A DNA stretch of 64,000 nt, taken from assembly GCF_000974425.1 (NCBI RefSeq), contig NZ_CP010429.1:6216501-6280500 (forward strand), read 5' to 3'. This stretch comes from Spirosoma radiotolerans. GTDB lineage: Bacteria; Bacteroidota; Bacteroidia; Cytophagales; Spirosomataceae. This document shows, in pieces, positions 42,710 to 50,945 of this stretch (position 1 is its first letter; the number at the start of each line of letters is the position of its first letter). The position numbers were made by a program, and so were the translations under genes. The notes beneath the pieces are model-generated. The model was given only the letters and a program-made list of their open reading frames with translations, did no database searches and was not told where the DNA came from.

Positions 42710-43396
42710 GTCGCGATTCTGACTTTCTCACTAGCCTGCACGTCGCGCCCAACCGAGCCGGACATGATTATAAACCCTGACGCAGCTAAGTCCGAGTATA
42801 CTTTTTTATCGCTTGGCGATTCATACACAATTGGTGAACGGGTTTCTGAAACTGACCGATGGAGTGTTCAGTTGGCCGGGCTGCTGCGAAAAGACAATGT
42901 AGATGTCGGTAACCCTGACATTATTGCCCGCACTGGCTGGACAACTGCCGAATTACAGGAGGCCATCAAGGCCAGTGGTAACCAGAAAACCTATAACCTT
43001 GTCTCGCTGCTCATCGGCGTCAACAACCAGTATCGGGGGCAAAGTCAGGATCAGTACCGGACGGAGTTTCGGGAGTTGCTGCAAACGGCGACAAAATTTG
43101 CGGCCGGAAAAACCAACCGCGTTTTTGTCTTGTCTATCCCCGATTGGGGCGTTTCGCCTTTTGCGGCTGGTGGAGATAAAGCCCGAGTGTCTCGTGAGAT
43201 TGATCAGTTTAATGCCATCGCGCAGGATGAATGTCAGAAAGCGGGCATTGTCTATGTCGATATTACGCCCCTTAGCCGTTCAGCGGCTGGCGATGATAGC
43301 CAGTTTGCCTCGGATGGCCTACATTATTCGGGCAAGCAGATGAAACAGTGGGCCGAAAAAGCGCTACCCGTTGCAAAGGAACTGTTGAAAAAGTAG
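42671..43396 (+). CDS. SGNH/GDSL-type esterase lipoprotein
   Basis: 241 residues. Lipoprotein signal ending at C23 (LTFSLAC). SGNH blocks are present: FLSLGDSYTIGER (nucleophile Ser in GDSY), the GVNNQYRG Asn block, and SDGLHYSGKQM with the Asp/His pair near the C-terminus. It probably deacylates or hydrolyses an ester at the cell envelope. Its ATG and signal n-region (VINKITKICQ) are encoded by the right arm of an inverted repeat, which would fold the start into an mRNA hairpin. Confidence 0.88.
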   Translation: MVINKITKICQVAVAILTFSLACTSRPTEPDMIINPDAAKSEYTFLSLGDSYTIGERVSETDRWSVQLAGLLRKDNVDVGNPDIIARTGWTTAELQEAIKASGNQKTYNLVSLLIGVNNQYRGQSQDQYRTEFRELLQTATKFAAGKTNRVFVLSIPDWGVSPFAAGGDKARVSREIDQFNAIAQDECQKAGIVYVDITPLSRSAAGDDSQFASDGLHYSGKQMKQWAEKALPVAKELLKK

Positions 43397-43397
43397 C

Positions 43398-44096
43398 CTA
43401 TGCAAGAGTTGGTGCCTTCGAGCCGCTGTACTTCTGTTTATAGAACCGCGCTGTCCGGCTGATAATCAGTCCACCAATAACGCTGGGTGCAATCCAGCCA
43501 ATAGTTGCTGCCCAATCGGGTGCATTGGCGGGTATCATCCGGTCCATATTCGTTACCAGAGCAGCCGTGAACGTTGCAATGTACGAACCGCCCATGCGGG
43601 TAAAGTGCTGGAAAAACCAGTGCATCTTTTCGGTAGGGCGCGCCATCTGCCGAACATCTTTCATGGCAAAAACGCCCGTTAGCACACCGAAGAATGAGAA
43701 GACGATGGGGAAGAATGCCCCTCCATTTACCAGCATCAGGTAAATTCCGAAGCTGATCATGAGTCCGCTGACGACTAGAGTCAGGTAAGTGAGCAGTTTA
43801 TCAAACTGCGTAGGGCCCGACTTTTTCTGCTTCGTAGCCCGCCAGCCAGTCATACAGAGGTAAAAGCTGAAGACCGCAATGCCGGTCAAAAATACCCGCA
43901 TCATTCTGAACGGCTGTAGACCACATAACAATAAAGCCGTAACCGCTACAGTAATCATGCAGTAGACATAAATCAATCCGGCGCGGTTATGCAACAGGCT
44001 ACCCTTTTTGGAGAACATAGGAATCAGGCCCACCAGCAAGGCGATGCAGCCGGTAGCGATATGGGTAATAAGCAGGGAAATGATGAGCGTTTTCAT
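43398..44096 (-). CDS. DUF2306-like multi-pass membrane protein
   Basis: 232 residues from the ATG at 44094-44096. A longer frame from 44201 exists, but the extra 35 residues are not membrane-like and the shorter start begins directly with a helix. About seven hydrophobic segments. Conserved-looking HNRAGLIYVYCMI and HWFFQHFTRMGGSYIATFTAALVTN contain histidines within membrane helices, a pattern seen in DUF2306 proteins and haem-type membrane proteins. The function is unknown. Confidence 0.65.
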   Translation of the reverse strand: MKTLIISLLITHIATGCIALLVGLIPMFSKKGSLLHNRAGLIYVYCMITVAVTALLLCGLQPFRMMRVFLTGIAVFSFYLCMTGWRATKQKKSGPTQFDKLLTYLTLVVSGLMISFGIYLMLVNGGAFFPIVFSFFGVLTGVFAMKDVRQMARPTEKMHWFFQHFTRMGGSYIATFTAALVTNMDRMIPANAPDWAATIGWIAPSVIGGLIISRTARFYKQKYSGSKAPTLA

Positions 44097-44232
44097 GGCC
44101 GTTGCCGGGTTTGTTTTTCGTTGAGACAAACGTACGGCAAGCAGATAGCCCACAGCAAATAAATGGGCCAGATAGCACGGTTTGGGGCGTTTGGCAAACA
44201 AAACCGGGCATTGGGACGAATGGTGGGCTATT

Positions 44233-45129
44233 CTACAAAGCCTTTAGCTCCGCAATAATCGTCTCGTTGTATTGGCGAGCTACGGGCACTACAGACTGCC
44301 CGCCACCTAAATGAAGTTTGTAGCCCTGTGCATTGCCCGTTATGCGCTCGACCCGGTCAAGGTTGACAACATACGAACGATGACACCGGACGATGTGCGG
44401 GTTACCTATCTGTTTTTCCAACCGACTTAGGCTACTGCGTAAAAGCGGTTTTACGGCCTGCGCGTTTTTCAGGTGAACGATCGTACAATAGTTATCGCTG
44501 GATTCGATATACAGCAGATCGTCGGACATTACCGTTAAGGTATCCTTTTCGTTATCGGCAATGAGCGTCACCGTCTTCCCGGCAAGTTGCGCGGATGGAG
44601 CAGTGGGCACTTCGGCGGGTGGTACGCTGTCGGCTCCCTGGGCATGGATTGGGATGGTAGCGGCTGCGTTGCTGTATTTTTTGAGTTGAGTGATGTAGCT
44701 CAATAAAACCAGGCCGACGACTGGAAAAAAACCAACCAGGAATGTAACGAGAATCATGCCTCCCCAACTGATCGAACTTACCTCTTTCGAATCTAAAAGC
44801 CAGGCCAGGTACAATCGGTTTGCCAGCGCAATCAATAGGATATTTGCCATGACGAGCGTTATCTCGCGACCCACAGTCCAGCGCTCTTCAGCAAATAATC
44901 GGGGGGTTACTCTCGGCAGTAAAACGAAATTGACCGATGTGATGACAAACGTAACCAGACCGAAACCCAGAATTTTGATAGCCTTGCTGCTGGTTTCCCA
45001 ACTATTCAGCCCAAACGGTTGGAAGACCAACAAAAACAGGCCCACAAATAAGCCAATTAGAGCCGCCTTGCGAAGCTGCCGGACAGACGAGTCATCTAAT
45101 GGGTAAGGTTGGTTGAGAAGCCCAAACAT
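44233..45129 (-). CDS. Membrane-anchored LytTR-domain transcription regulator
   Basis: 298 residues. The N-terminal half has four membrane helices (about 22-160). After a linker with a proline-alanine stretch comes a LytTR DNA-binding domain (about 190-298: DDLLYIESSDNYCTIVHL, LSRLEKQIGNPHIVRCHRSYVVNLDRVERI). No receiver or kinase domain is fused and no kinase gene is adjacent, so it would sense and regulate on its own from the membrane. Targets unknown. Confidence 0.85.
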   Translation of the reverse strand: MFGLLNQPYPLDDSSVRQLRKAALIGLFVGLFLLVFQPFGLNSWETSSKAIKILGFGLVTFVITSVNFVLLPRVTPRLFAEERWTVGREITLVMANILLIALANRLYLAWLLDSKEVSSISWGGMILVTFLVGFFPVVGLVLLSYITQLKKYSNAAATIPIHAQGADSVPPAEVPTAPSAQLAGKTVTLIADNEKDTLTVMSDDLLYIESSDNYCTIVHLKNAQAVKPLLRSSLSRLEKQIGNPHIVRCHRSYVVNLDRVERITGNAQGYKLHLGGGQSVVPVARQYNETIIAELKAL

Positions 45130-45147
45130 GGTCGTTGTGCACCTGAA

Positions 45148-45771
45148 TTAAAACGGTCGCCATCCGGCTATCTGCTCAATAAAGCTGGGGATTACGGCTG
45201 GGTAAATGACAATCATAAACAACACCCCGAACAAGGCTCCATAAAAGTGGGCATCGTGGTTAATGTGGCTCCCCCCCCGCCGGGATTCATAATAGGAATA
45301 AGCTAAGTACAAAGCGCCAAAGATGAACCCAGGAATACCAATCGGAATAAAGTAAAGATAAATAGGGGTTAAGGGACGAAAAAGAATAGCAGCAAAAATA
45401 ATGGCCGACACGCCCCCCGAGGCACCCAATGAGTTATAACCGGGATCATAGCGGTGTTTGAGAAAACTTGGAATGTCAGAAACCAAAATAGCCACCAGGT
45501 AAAACCCGATCAGGAAAACTGGCGCATTATTGTTGAATAGCAAACCAAATACTTGTTCAATAAAGCCACCAAAGAAATAGAGGCTAAGCATGTTGAAAAA
45601 CAGATGTCCCCAATCGGCATGCAGGAAGCCCGATGTGATCAGCCGGTAATACTGCCCACGGCTTGCGACTTGGTATGGATTCATAATCCATCGGTCCATC
45701 AGGCTGTAGTTGTTCCAGGCGGCTACACTAATGATAACCGTAACAACAATGATAATCAGGGTAATACTCAT
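45148..45771 (-). CDS. Rhomboid-family intramembrane serine protease
   Basis: 207 residues, six to seven membrane helices. The catalytic serine is in GASGG (S118) and the histidine is H175 (HFYGALFG). The N-terminal HADWGHLFFNM block (H51, H56) is typical of rhomboids, which cleave membrane proteins inside the bilayer. The substrate is unknown. Upstream (45772-45865) is a word-type inverted repeat. Confidence 0.92.
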   Translation of the reverse strand: MSITLIIIVVTVIISVAAWNNYSLMDRWIMNPYQVASRGQYYRLITSGFLHADWGHLFFNMLSLYFFGGFIEQVFGLLFNNNAPVFLIGFYLVAILVSDIPSFLKHRYDPGYNSLGASGGVSAIIFAAILFRPLTPIYLYFIPIGIPGFIFGALYLAYSYYESRRGGSHINHDAHFYGALFGVLFMIVIYPAVIPSFIEQIAGWRPF

Positions 45772-45794
45772 AGTACGATGTAAGACGTATAATA

Positions 45795-45860
45795 GATGAT
45801 GTATGATATAGGATGTATAACTTTAGATTACCATACAGCCTATATCGTATACCATACATC
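45795..45860. repeat. Word-type imperfect inverted repeat upstream of the rhomboid gene
   Basis: The left arm (45795-45820) has GATGTATGATATAGG; the right arm (45829-45860) has CCTATATCGTATACCATACATC, its complement with an inserted word. Confidence 0.7.
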
Positions 45861-45865
45861 TCTTT

Positions 45866-46837
45866 CTAGCTCTCCCGTTCAACGAGTTGACGGGCAAATT
45901 GAATAAGTAACGTTTTGCGACTAGAATCGGCGTCAATCTGGTCGAAGTTAGCAAATCCAAGAGCGAAGTATTCATTGATCCGGGATTCAGTCAGCTCTCG
46001 AATGCCTAACTGGTCATAAATTGCCGTGACAGCCTGTACTTTCTCAGGTTTACTGAACTCGGTCCGGGTCAGCCAGTCGATTAGCTCGTCACGAATGGTT
46101 CCTTTGGCCTGAGCTAGTGCTTCGATCAGCAGAAACGTCTTTTTGTTAGCGATAATATCCCCGCCAACTTGTTTGCCAAATTTGACCGGGTCGCCATAAA
46201 CATCCAGTAGATCATCTTTCAACTGAAAGCCGATGCCAATGTTCACGCCACCGCTGTACAAATGCTGGGTCGTTTCGTCGTCGGCGCCCCCAATCAATCC
46301 GCCCAATTCAAGCGCATAGCCGAGCAGAACCGATGTTTTAAGGCGAATCATCTCGATATACTCGGCTTCTGAAACATCCCATCGGGTCTCGAAATTCATA
46401 TCTAGCTGCTGACCTTCACAAACCTCGGCCGCCGTACGACTAAAGCGAGCCAGTGCAGGCGCTAGTTTAGCGGCTTCTACATTCAATAGGAGTTGGTAGG
46501 CGTTGACGAGCATCACATCGCCCGACAGAATGGCCACATTACCATTCCATTTTTCATGCACCGTTAGCTGACCCCGGCGCAAAGGAGCCTGATCCATAAT
46601 GTCATCGTGCATGAGCGTAAAGTTGTGAAACACCTCTACGCCCAAGGCAGGCCGGATAGCTTTCTGCCAGTCATCGGTAAACAAATAAGCCCCCATCAAG
46701 GTCAGTAATGGGCGCATTCGTTTACCGCCCAAATTCATAATGTACCGGATGGGATCGTAAAGTTCAGGCGGATTCTGCCCGTATTGAATAGACTGAAGTT
46801 CGTTGTGAAGGGCATCAATAAAAATAGCTGGATTCAT
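45866..46837 (-). CDS. Polyprenyl (all-trans) diphosphate synthase, GGPP/FPP type
   Basis: 323 residues. First Asp-rich motif DDIMD (78-82) and second DDLLD (208-212), plus GGKRMRPLLT near the start. F73, five residues before the first motif, is aromatic, a pattern typical of short-chain (farnesyl/geranylgeranyl) enzymes, so the product is likely C15-C20, though length cannot be fixed by eye. It feeds isoprenoid synthesis (quinones, carotenoids, carrier lipid). The stop lies just past the repeat at 45795-45860. Confidence 0.92.
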   Translation of the reverse strand: MNPAIFIDALHNELQSIQYGQNPPELYDPIRYIMNLGGKRMRPLLTLMGAYLFTDDWQKAIRPALGVEVFHNFTLMHDDIMDQAPLRRGQLTVHEKWNGNVAILSGDVMLVNAYQLLLNVEAAKLAPALARFSRTAAEVCEGQQLDMNFETRWDVSEAEYIEMIRLKTSVLLGYALELGGLIGGADDETTQHLYSGGVNIGIGFQLKDDLLDVYGDPVKFGKQVGGDIIANKKTFLLIEALAQAKGTIRDELIDWLTRTEFSKPEKVQAVTAIYDQLGIRELTESRINEYFALGFANFDQIDADSSRKTLLIQFARQLVERES

Positions 46838-46888
46838 TCGGCAAGGCGAGGGTTTTACGCCAAAAATACAGCAAAAGCCCCCAAAAGC

Positions 46889-47713
46889 CTAACGATGGAA
46901 TATCCGGCGGTAATTCCGCTGCAAGGGTGTTATGAGAACGTAAACAAGCCGGGCCGACACAATTAGATAACCGTCGCGCCGATTACTGTTCCCTCGTTGT
47001 GCACCCGGCGGATTAAGCCCTTGCCCCAGTTCAGCCCGTCGATCCGACAGGGCAACCGCCAGAACGCTCCTATTTCTTTGATCAGGGTACACGGTACTTA
47101 CATCATCCAGATAATCGCTCAGTACGTGCGTGTAAGTAGCCTCCAGATTCCACTTGAATCGCTCGCCAGCGGTAATCGGCACACCTAGTCCGTAGCGTAT
47201 AATCATCGGCCAGCGATTGTAGGCTATCGCTTCAGTCTGCAAAGGAGCCAAACTAACGGACCGGCCGCCATAATTGGCCTTGGGCGTCATGTGAGTAAGG
47301 CCCACACCTGCCAGCACGTAGGGGATTATAACATGGTTGCGGTCATCTTCCGGCCAGAAATCCCACTGCGCACCCGCCCAGACATCAGGATTTACACTAA
47401 AAAAGGACAGGTTATTGTAAGCAAGGTGCGTATTTTTCTGACTTCCCCTAATGTAATAAATCTGGCCCTCGGCCCGAAGCGTCAGATGGGGGGAGTAGCG
47501 GTAAGCAACTGCCGCACTGACCGCTACACCCAGCCGCAAGTGGCCAAAATTACCTGCTTCGGTCAAATCGCCTAAATAATAAGTAGCCCCCAACCCGACG
47601 TTCATGAGCCAGGTACCTGGTTTTTCCCGCCAAATTACAGAACGCTGGGCCAGACAGTCGGCAAAACTGCCAAGGGAGGAAGCCAGAAAGAAAAAACGCC
47701 ACAGAAGCTTCAC
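46889..47713 (-). CDS. DUF6089-like outer-membrane protein
   Basis: 274 residues; starts at GTG (47711-47713), since a signal peptide (KLLWRFFFLASSLGSFADCLAQ) begins there. The mature part shows barrel strands: NVGLGATYYLGDLTEAGNF, VSAAVAYRYSPHLTLRAEGQIYYIRG, PYVLAGVGLTHMTPKANYGG and FKWNLEATYTHVLSDYLDDVSTVY, like DUF6089/PorG-type proteins linked to secretion or gliding in Bacteroidota. No other such genes are near. Confidence 0.72.
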   Translation of the reverse strand: MKLLWRFFFLASSLGSFADCLAQRSVIWREKPGTWLMNVGLGATYYLGDLTEAGNFGHLRLGVAVSAAVAYRYSPHLTLRAEGQIYYIRGSQKNTHLAYNNLSFFSVNPDVWAGAQWDFWPEDDRNHVIIPYVLAGVGLTHMTPKANYGGRSVSLAPLQTEAIAYNRWPMIIRYGLGVPITAGERFKWNLEATYTHVLSDYLDDVSTVYPDQRNRSVLAVALSDRRAELGQGLNPPGAQRGNSNRRDGYLIVSARLVYVLITPLQRNYRRIFHR

Positions 47714-47782
47714 AAAATCAGTTGATTAAGGAGAGGCTATGTGACGTTCTTGGCAAAGAAAGGTAACTAATTTAGTAATCTT

Positions 47783-48217
47783 CTATAATTCGCCAATATC
47801 TTCATGCCAAAGGGTTGGTTTCTCGGCAATAAACTGATTCATCATATCGACGCATTCGGGCAGATCGAGGTCAATCACTTCAACGCCATGTTGCTCCATA
47901 AATTCCCTTGCGCCCGGAAACGTCCGGGATTCACCGACGATCACTTTAGGAATCTTGAACTGCACAATTGTCCCGGCGCACATGTAGCAGGGCATCAGCG
48001 TTGAATAGATGACGGTATTCCGAAAGGAGCCAACGCGCCCCGCATTGTTCAGGCAATCCATCTCCCCGTGTAGAATGGGATTGTTTTCCTGCACACGCTT
48101 GTTGTGCCCCGACGCCACCAGCTCACCGTTTTTGATCAGCGCAGACCCAATGGGAATACCGCCTTCGCTCAAACTTTTCCGGGCCTGATTGATGGCCTCC
48201 TGCATAAATTCATCCAT
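47783..48217 (-). CDS. Yeast-type cytosine/nucleoside deaminase
   Basis: 144 residues of the zinc-dependent deaminase fold: HGE at 50-52 and PCYMC (76-80) give the zinc His/Cys/Cys and the catalytic Glu. The surrounding sequence (GGIPIGSALIKNGELVASGHNKRVQENNPILHGE and PTLWHEDIGEL at the end) looks closer to fungal cytosine deaminase FCY1 than to the usual bacterial CodA (a TIM barrel) or to TadA. Predicted reaction: cytosine to uracil in pyrimidine salvage. Confidence 0.88.
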   Translation of the reverse strand: MDEFMQEAINQARKSLSEGGIPIGSALIKNGELVASGHNKRVQENNPILHGEMDCLNNAGRVGSFRNTVIYSTLMPCYMCAGTIVQFKIPKVIVGESRTFPGAREFMEQHGVEVIDLDLPECVDMMNQFIAEKPTLWHEDIGEL

Positions 48218-48247
48218 ACTAGTTGGGTTTGTGTATAGGGTAGTTGG

Positions 48248-48337
48248 TTTGAGGTATACGGTTTACGGTGGACTCCCTCATGCTGACGCCTGTGCACCGT
48301 TCTGATCGGTATAGCGAATACCCAAAACCGTAAATCA
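48248..48337. repeat. Word-type imperfect inverted repeat between the deaminase and NUDIX genes
   Basis: The left arm (48248-48270) has GAGGTATACGGTTTACGGTG; the right arm (48308-48337) has AATACCCAAAACCGTAAATC. It uses the TTTACGG word of the ribosomal-operon elements and touches the NUDIX stop codon. Confidence 0.55.
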
Positions 48338-49015
48338 CAACAATTTCATTGTTTCGTAATCGCCAACATGTTGCAGGTACAGAAAATGAAGCAATAGCCC
48401 ATTTACGTTCGTGATCAGTTTATGGGCTTCGGGCAGGGTAGCCACAACGCTCGTAATGCGCTCGTGCTCGAACTGATTTCCCATATTTTTAAGGTGAAAC
48501 TTCATAATATCATCACGGGTCATTTCCTTTTCGATATAGAAAAAGTGCATACCTTCGTCGCTGGTGCCTGTGCTGGGATGCCACACCCTGGCATTTAATT
48601 TAGTTAGCTCAGCGGCCGTAACGGTGAGGCCGATTTCCTCCTCCAATTCGCGGGCCGCCACTTCGTCGGGGGCATCGCTGGCATCGACCATACCCGCTGG
48701 ATGTTCGTAGGTTTGTGAGCCATCGGCAATGCGCCGTTGCTTCACCAGAACCACAAATTTCTCCCGCGTTTCTTTATCCAGTAAACACACCAGCATACAA
48801 ACAGCATGGCCTTTCAGAAAGAGCGCGGGCGGAATTTTATCCCCTTCGGGGGTGTCGGCGTCTACCTCAAGCATGGCAAACAGCACCTCGCCATTGTGCC
48901 GACGACGAATATAAAAATCGTTTACAGCGTTAATTTTTAACCCATTAGCTTCAGCCTGGCTTTTCCAGTACCGAAACTTGGGCGCTTCGTCAAGTGATTC
49001 TTTGTGATTGCTCAT
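48335..49015 (-). CDS. NUDIX hydrolase
   Basis: 226 residues. The Nudix box is visible: G...DEVAARELEEEIGLTV (near 115-140), with the RELxEEIG core. The N-terminal 70 residues and C-terminal tail are not typical of a small ADP-ribose pyrophosphatase; the substrate is undetermined. The protein probably cleaves a nucleoside-diphosphate-linked metabolite. Confidence 0.85.
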   Translation of the reverse strand: MSNHKESLDEAPKFRYWKSQAEANGLKINAVNDFYIRRRHNGEVLFAMLEVDADTPEGDKIPPALFLKGHAVCMLVCLLDKETREKFVVLVKQRRIADGSQTYEHPAGMVDASDAPDEVAARELEEEIGLTVTAAELTKLNARVWHPSTGTSDEGMHFFYIEKEMTRDDIMKFHLKNMGNQFEHERITSVVATLPEAHKLITNVNGLLLHFLYLQHVGDYETMKLL

Positions 49016-49034
49016 AGATCAAGTATACAAAAAA

Positions 49035-49077
49035 TTACGTCTTTAATCTGACAAACAGCATCAGATTAAAGACGTAA
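49035..49077 (-). terminator. Perfect 17-bp hairpin after the 49111-49770 gene
   Basis: TTACGTCTTTAATCTGA and its exact complement around a 9-base loop; TTTTTT follows on the minus strand. Confidence 0.75.
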
Positions 49078-49110
49078 CGAGGCACTTATCGGGATGGTTA
49101 CGTGCTTTCC

Positions 49111-49770
49111 CTAGTTCATTTTCAGCTTAAAGCTACCGTTTGTGATCACAATCTGGTCTTGTTTATCCTGTTTTTTGTAGCCGTTTCCTTCGGGGTCAAT
49201 GGTCGAATCATAGCCGGACGTTTTTGTAATAGCCTTGTCTTCCATTTTGCTGACCAGTCGGCCCATACCGCCAAAAACGGTTGCGGTAGCTTTCTCCTTC
49301 CAGTAGTTGCCCACTAGGGTAGTACTGAAGGTGGCTTCGAGATACCCATCGGCTCCCATTTTTACTTCGATTGTTTCGTCGGCGTTTTGCGATTTGCCCG
49401 TATGGTATTCCATGCGGGGTTCCCGGGTTTCTTCCACGTACTTTATGGCCGCCAAGCCTTTATACTTGGTCAAATCCTCCACCTTTTTGCGGTTCTCTTT
49501 GGTGTCTGGCTTGTCGGCATCGACAACCAGATACGTACCTGTTTCGAGAATATCGCCTTTATTGTAAGCGCTCAGCCATATTCTCAGCGACTTATCAGGC
49601 TTGACCGTATTGGCCGTGATCCACCAGAAATTACCAATTCTGATCCGTCGTGGCTGTGTCGAAAATTCTTTACCGTCAATCTGGGCTTTCAGCGTGTTGC
49701 TGTTGGCAATTTGCCCGAAGGTGGTCGTCGTGACGAAAAGTAGAGCGAGTAAAATGTGCTGTTTGTTCAT
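49111..49770 (-). CDS. Secreted protein of unknown function
   Basis: 219 residues with a signal peptide (1-19, TTFGQ). The mature part is beta-rich and charged (AQIDGKEFSTQPRRIRIGNFWWIT, LEATFSTTLVGNYWKE, KLKMN) and resembles the small secreted calycin-like proteins of Bacteroidota. I do not recognise a family with confidence. It stands alone in front of a hairpin terminator. Confidence 0.7.
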   Translation of the reverse strand: MNKQHILLALLFVTTTTFGQIANSNTLKAQIDGKEFSTQPRRIRIGNFWWITANTVKPDKSLRIWLSAYNKGDILETGTYLVVDADKPDTKENRKKVEDLTKYKGLAAIKYVEETREPRMEYHTGKSQNADETIEVKMGADGYLEATFSTTLVGNYWKEKATATVFGGMGRLVSKMEDKAITKTSGYDSTIDPEGNGYKKQDKQDQIVITNGSFKLKMN

Positions 49771-50035
49771 TGGATTGAGTTGACCTGTTTTTGACTAAAG
49801 ACAAATTAACCCAATCCACTAATTGCCAAATCGTTTCTTTTAGTTTGCGGCAAGTTTTCAGACAAACGTATCTATATTAGTTACCACTTCCAGTCAGGGA
49901 CAGCCATCAACTAGAACGATAAAGCCTTGATAGATGAGCAAAAATCCCATTTGCCTGACCAGCTCTTGACATAGTTTTATGAATACCCTTTCACTTGTAA
50001 CGTTTCGATACACCTCGAAATCAGAGATTGAGTTA
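49771..50035. other. Gap downstream of the 50036-50719 lipoprotein gene
   Basis: 265 bases. A 79-codon frame reads across the end of the lipoprotein gene (49894-50133) but shows no protein-like features. Nothing else recognised. Confidence 0.5.
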
Positions 50036-50719
50036 CTATTTGGAGTAGTGGTCGATGTAAATTTTACTGACTTTACTCCTCTGAAAATGGACTTGAATCT
50101 GATCCATCTGGTTTTGGCCGGTCGAGTACCCAAAGTACCATTGTGGAGATAGACTCATAACTTCATCATACTTGGTAGACAGGTTTTTGGTCAGTAAGGA
50201 GATGTATTCAAACTTGTTAGTATAACGGTCTATATTACGCACATTAATTAGTTTATCATACAAGTCTGAGACAGCATCACCCACCCGCACCGATGAGCTA
50301 GCTTTTTGCTTTTCAGGCCATTGACTAAGCTGTTGACCACTGTTTAGATAGATACTTTTAACGGTTTGGCCCTCGATGGTAATCTGTACACCGGTGTCAG
50401 TACCTGGCCTTTGATCAAGTAGAATGTACTGATAAAGGGGTAATTGCTCTTTCAAGGGAGACAGATCGGCAAATACGTTGCTAACTATGTTCAGATAGGC
50501 AACACCCTTGGTTGTGCGAAGGGCTTGAATTTTGGGATAAGCAGTGGCTGCCTCTTCACCAATTGCTATGTCCAGATAAGCCCCCGTCTTGACACTATCT
50601 CGGACGATCCGGTACGGTTCAGGCTCAGGCCCCACCGTTGTAGGTTCAATTGATACCTTGGATTGGCAGCTCCAAATGAGTAATAAGGCCAGCAACGATC
50701 CAATATATTTCATAGTCAT
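50036..50719 (-). CDS. Lipoprotein of unknown function
   Basis: 227 residues; lipoprotein signal ending at C18 (LLIWSC). The start may be ATG 50719 or the second ATG at 50713 (MKYIGSLL). The mature protein has a proline/glutamate-rich linker (SIEPTTVGPEPEP) and then an alpha/beta domain with no recognisable motif. The gene is preceded by 226 bases without obvious features. Confidence 0.75.
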   Translation of the reverse strand: MTMKYIGSLLALLLIWSCQSKVSIEPTTVGPEPEPYRIVRDSVKTGAYLDIAIGEEAATAYPKIQALRTTKGVAYLNIVSNVFADLSPLKEQLPLYQYILLDQRPGTDTGVQITIEGQTVKSIYLNSGQQLSQWPEKQKASSSVRVGDAVSDLYDKLINVRNIDRYTNKFEYISLLTKNLSTKYDEVMSLSPQWYFGYSTGQNQMDQIQVHFQRSKVSKIYIDHYSK

Positions 50720-50889
50720 ATGGTTTTTTACTGAACTGACCTAAACTAAGATGATAGGGTTGGAACTTCACTGTTATGTAAATGCAATTATGTTCAGCTA
50801 AGCCATAAAACAGTGGCTGAAACGCGTTCAAAAAGAACGATAAACCGTTGCTAGACAAGCCAAAAGCTTATTAATACTAATTTACACTT

Positions 50890-50936
50890 CTCCGGTTGAC
50901 CCCGTCCGGACTAGTTGACACCTGGGGCAACCGGAG
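50890..50936 (-). terminator. Hairpin downstream of the S9 peptidase gene
   Basis: CTCCGGTTG (50890-50898) and CAACCGGAG (50928-50936) flank CCCC/GGGG. No strong T run, so the terminator function is uncertain. Confidence 0.5.
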
Positions 50937-50945
50937 AGGTCCTCC

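Noticed and set aside
49894..50133. 79-codon minus-strand frame near the lipoprotein end
   Set aside because: Overlaps the lipoprotein gene in another frame and has no recognisable features.
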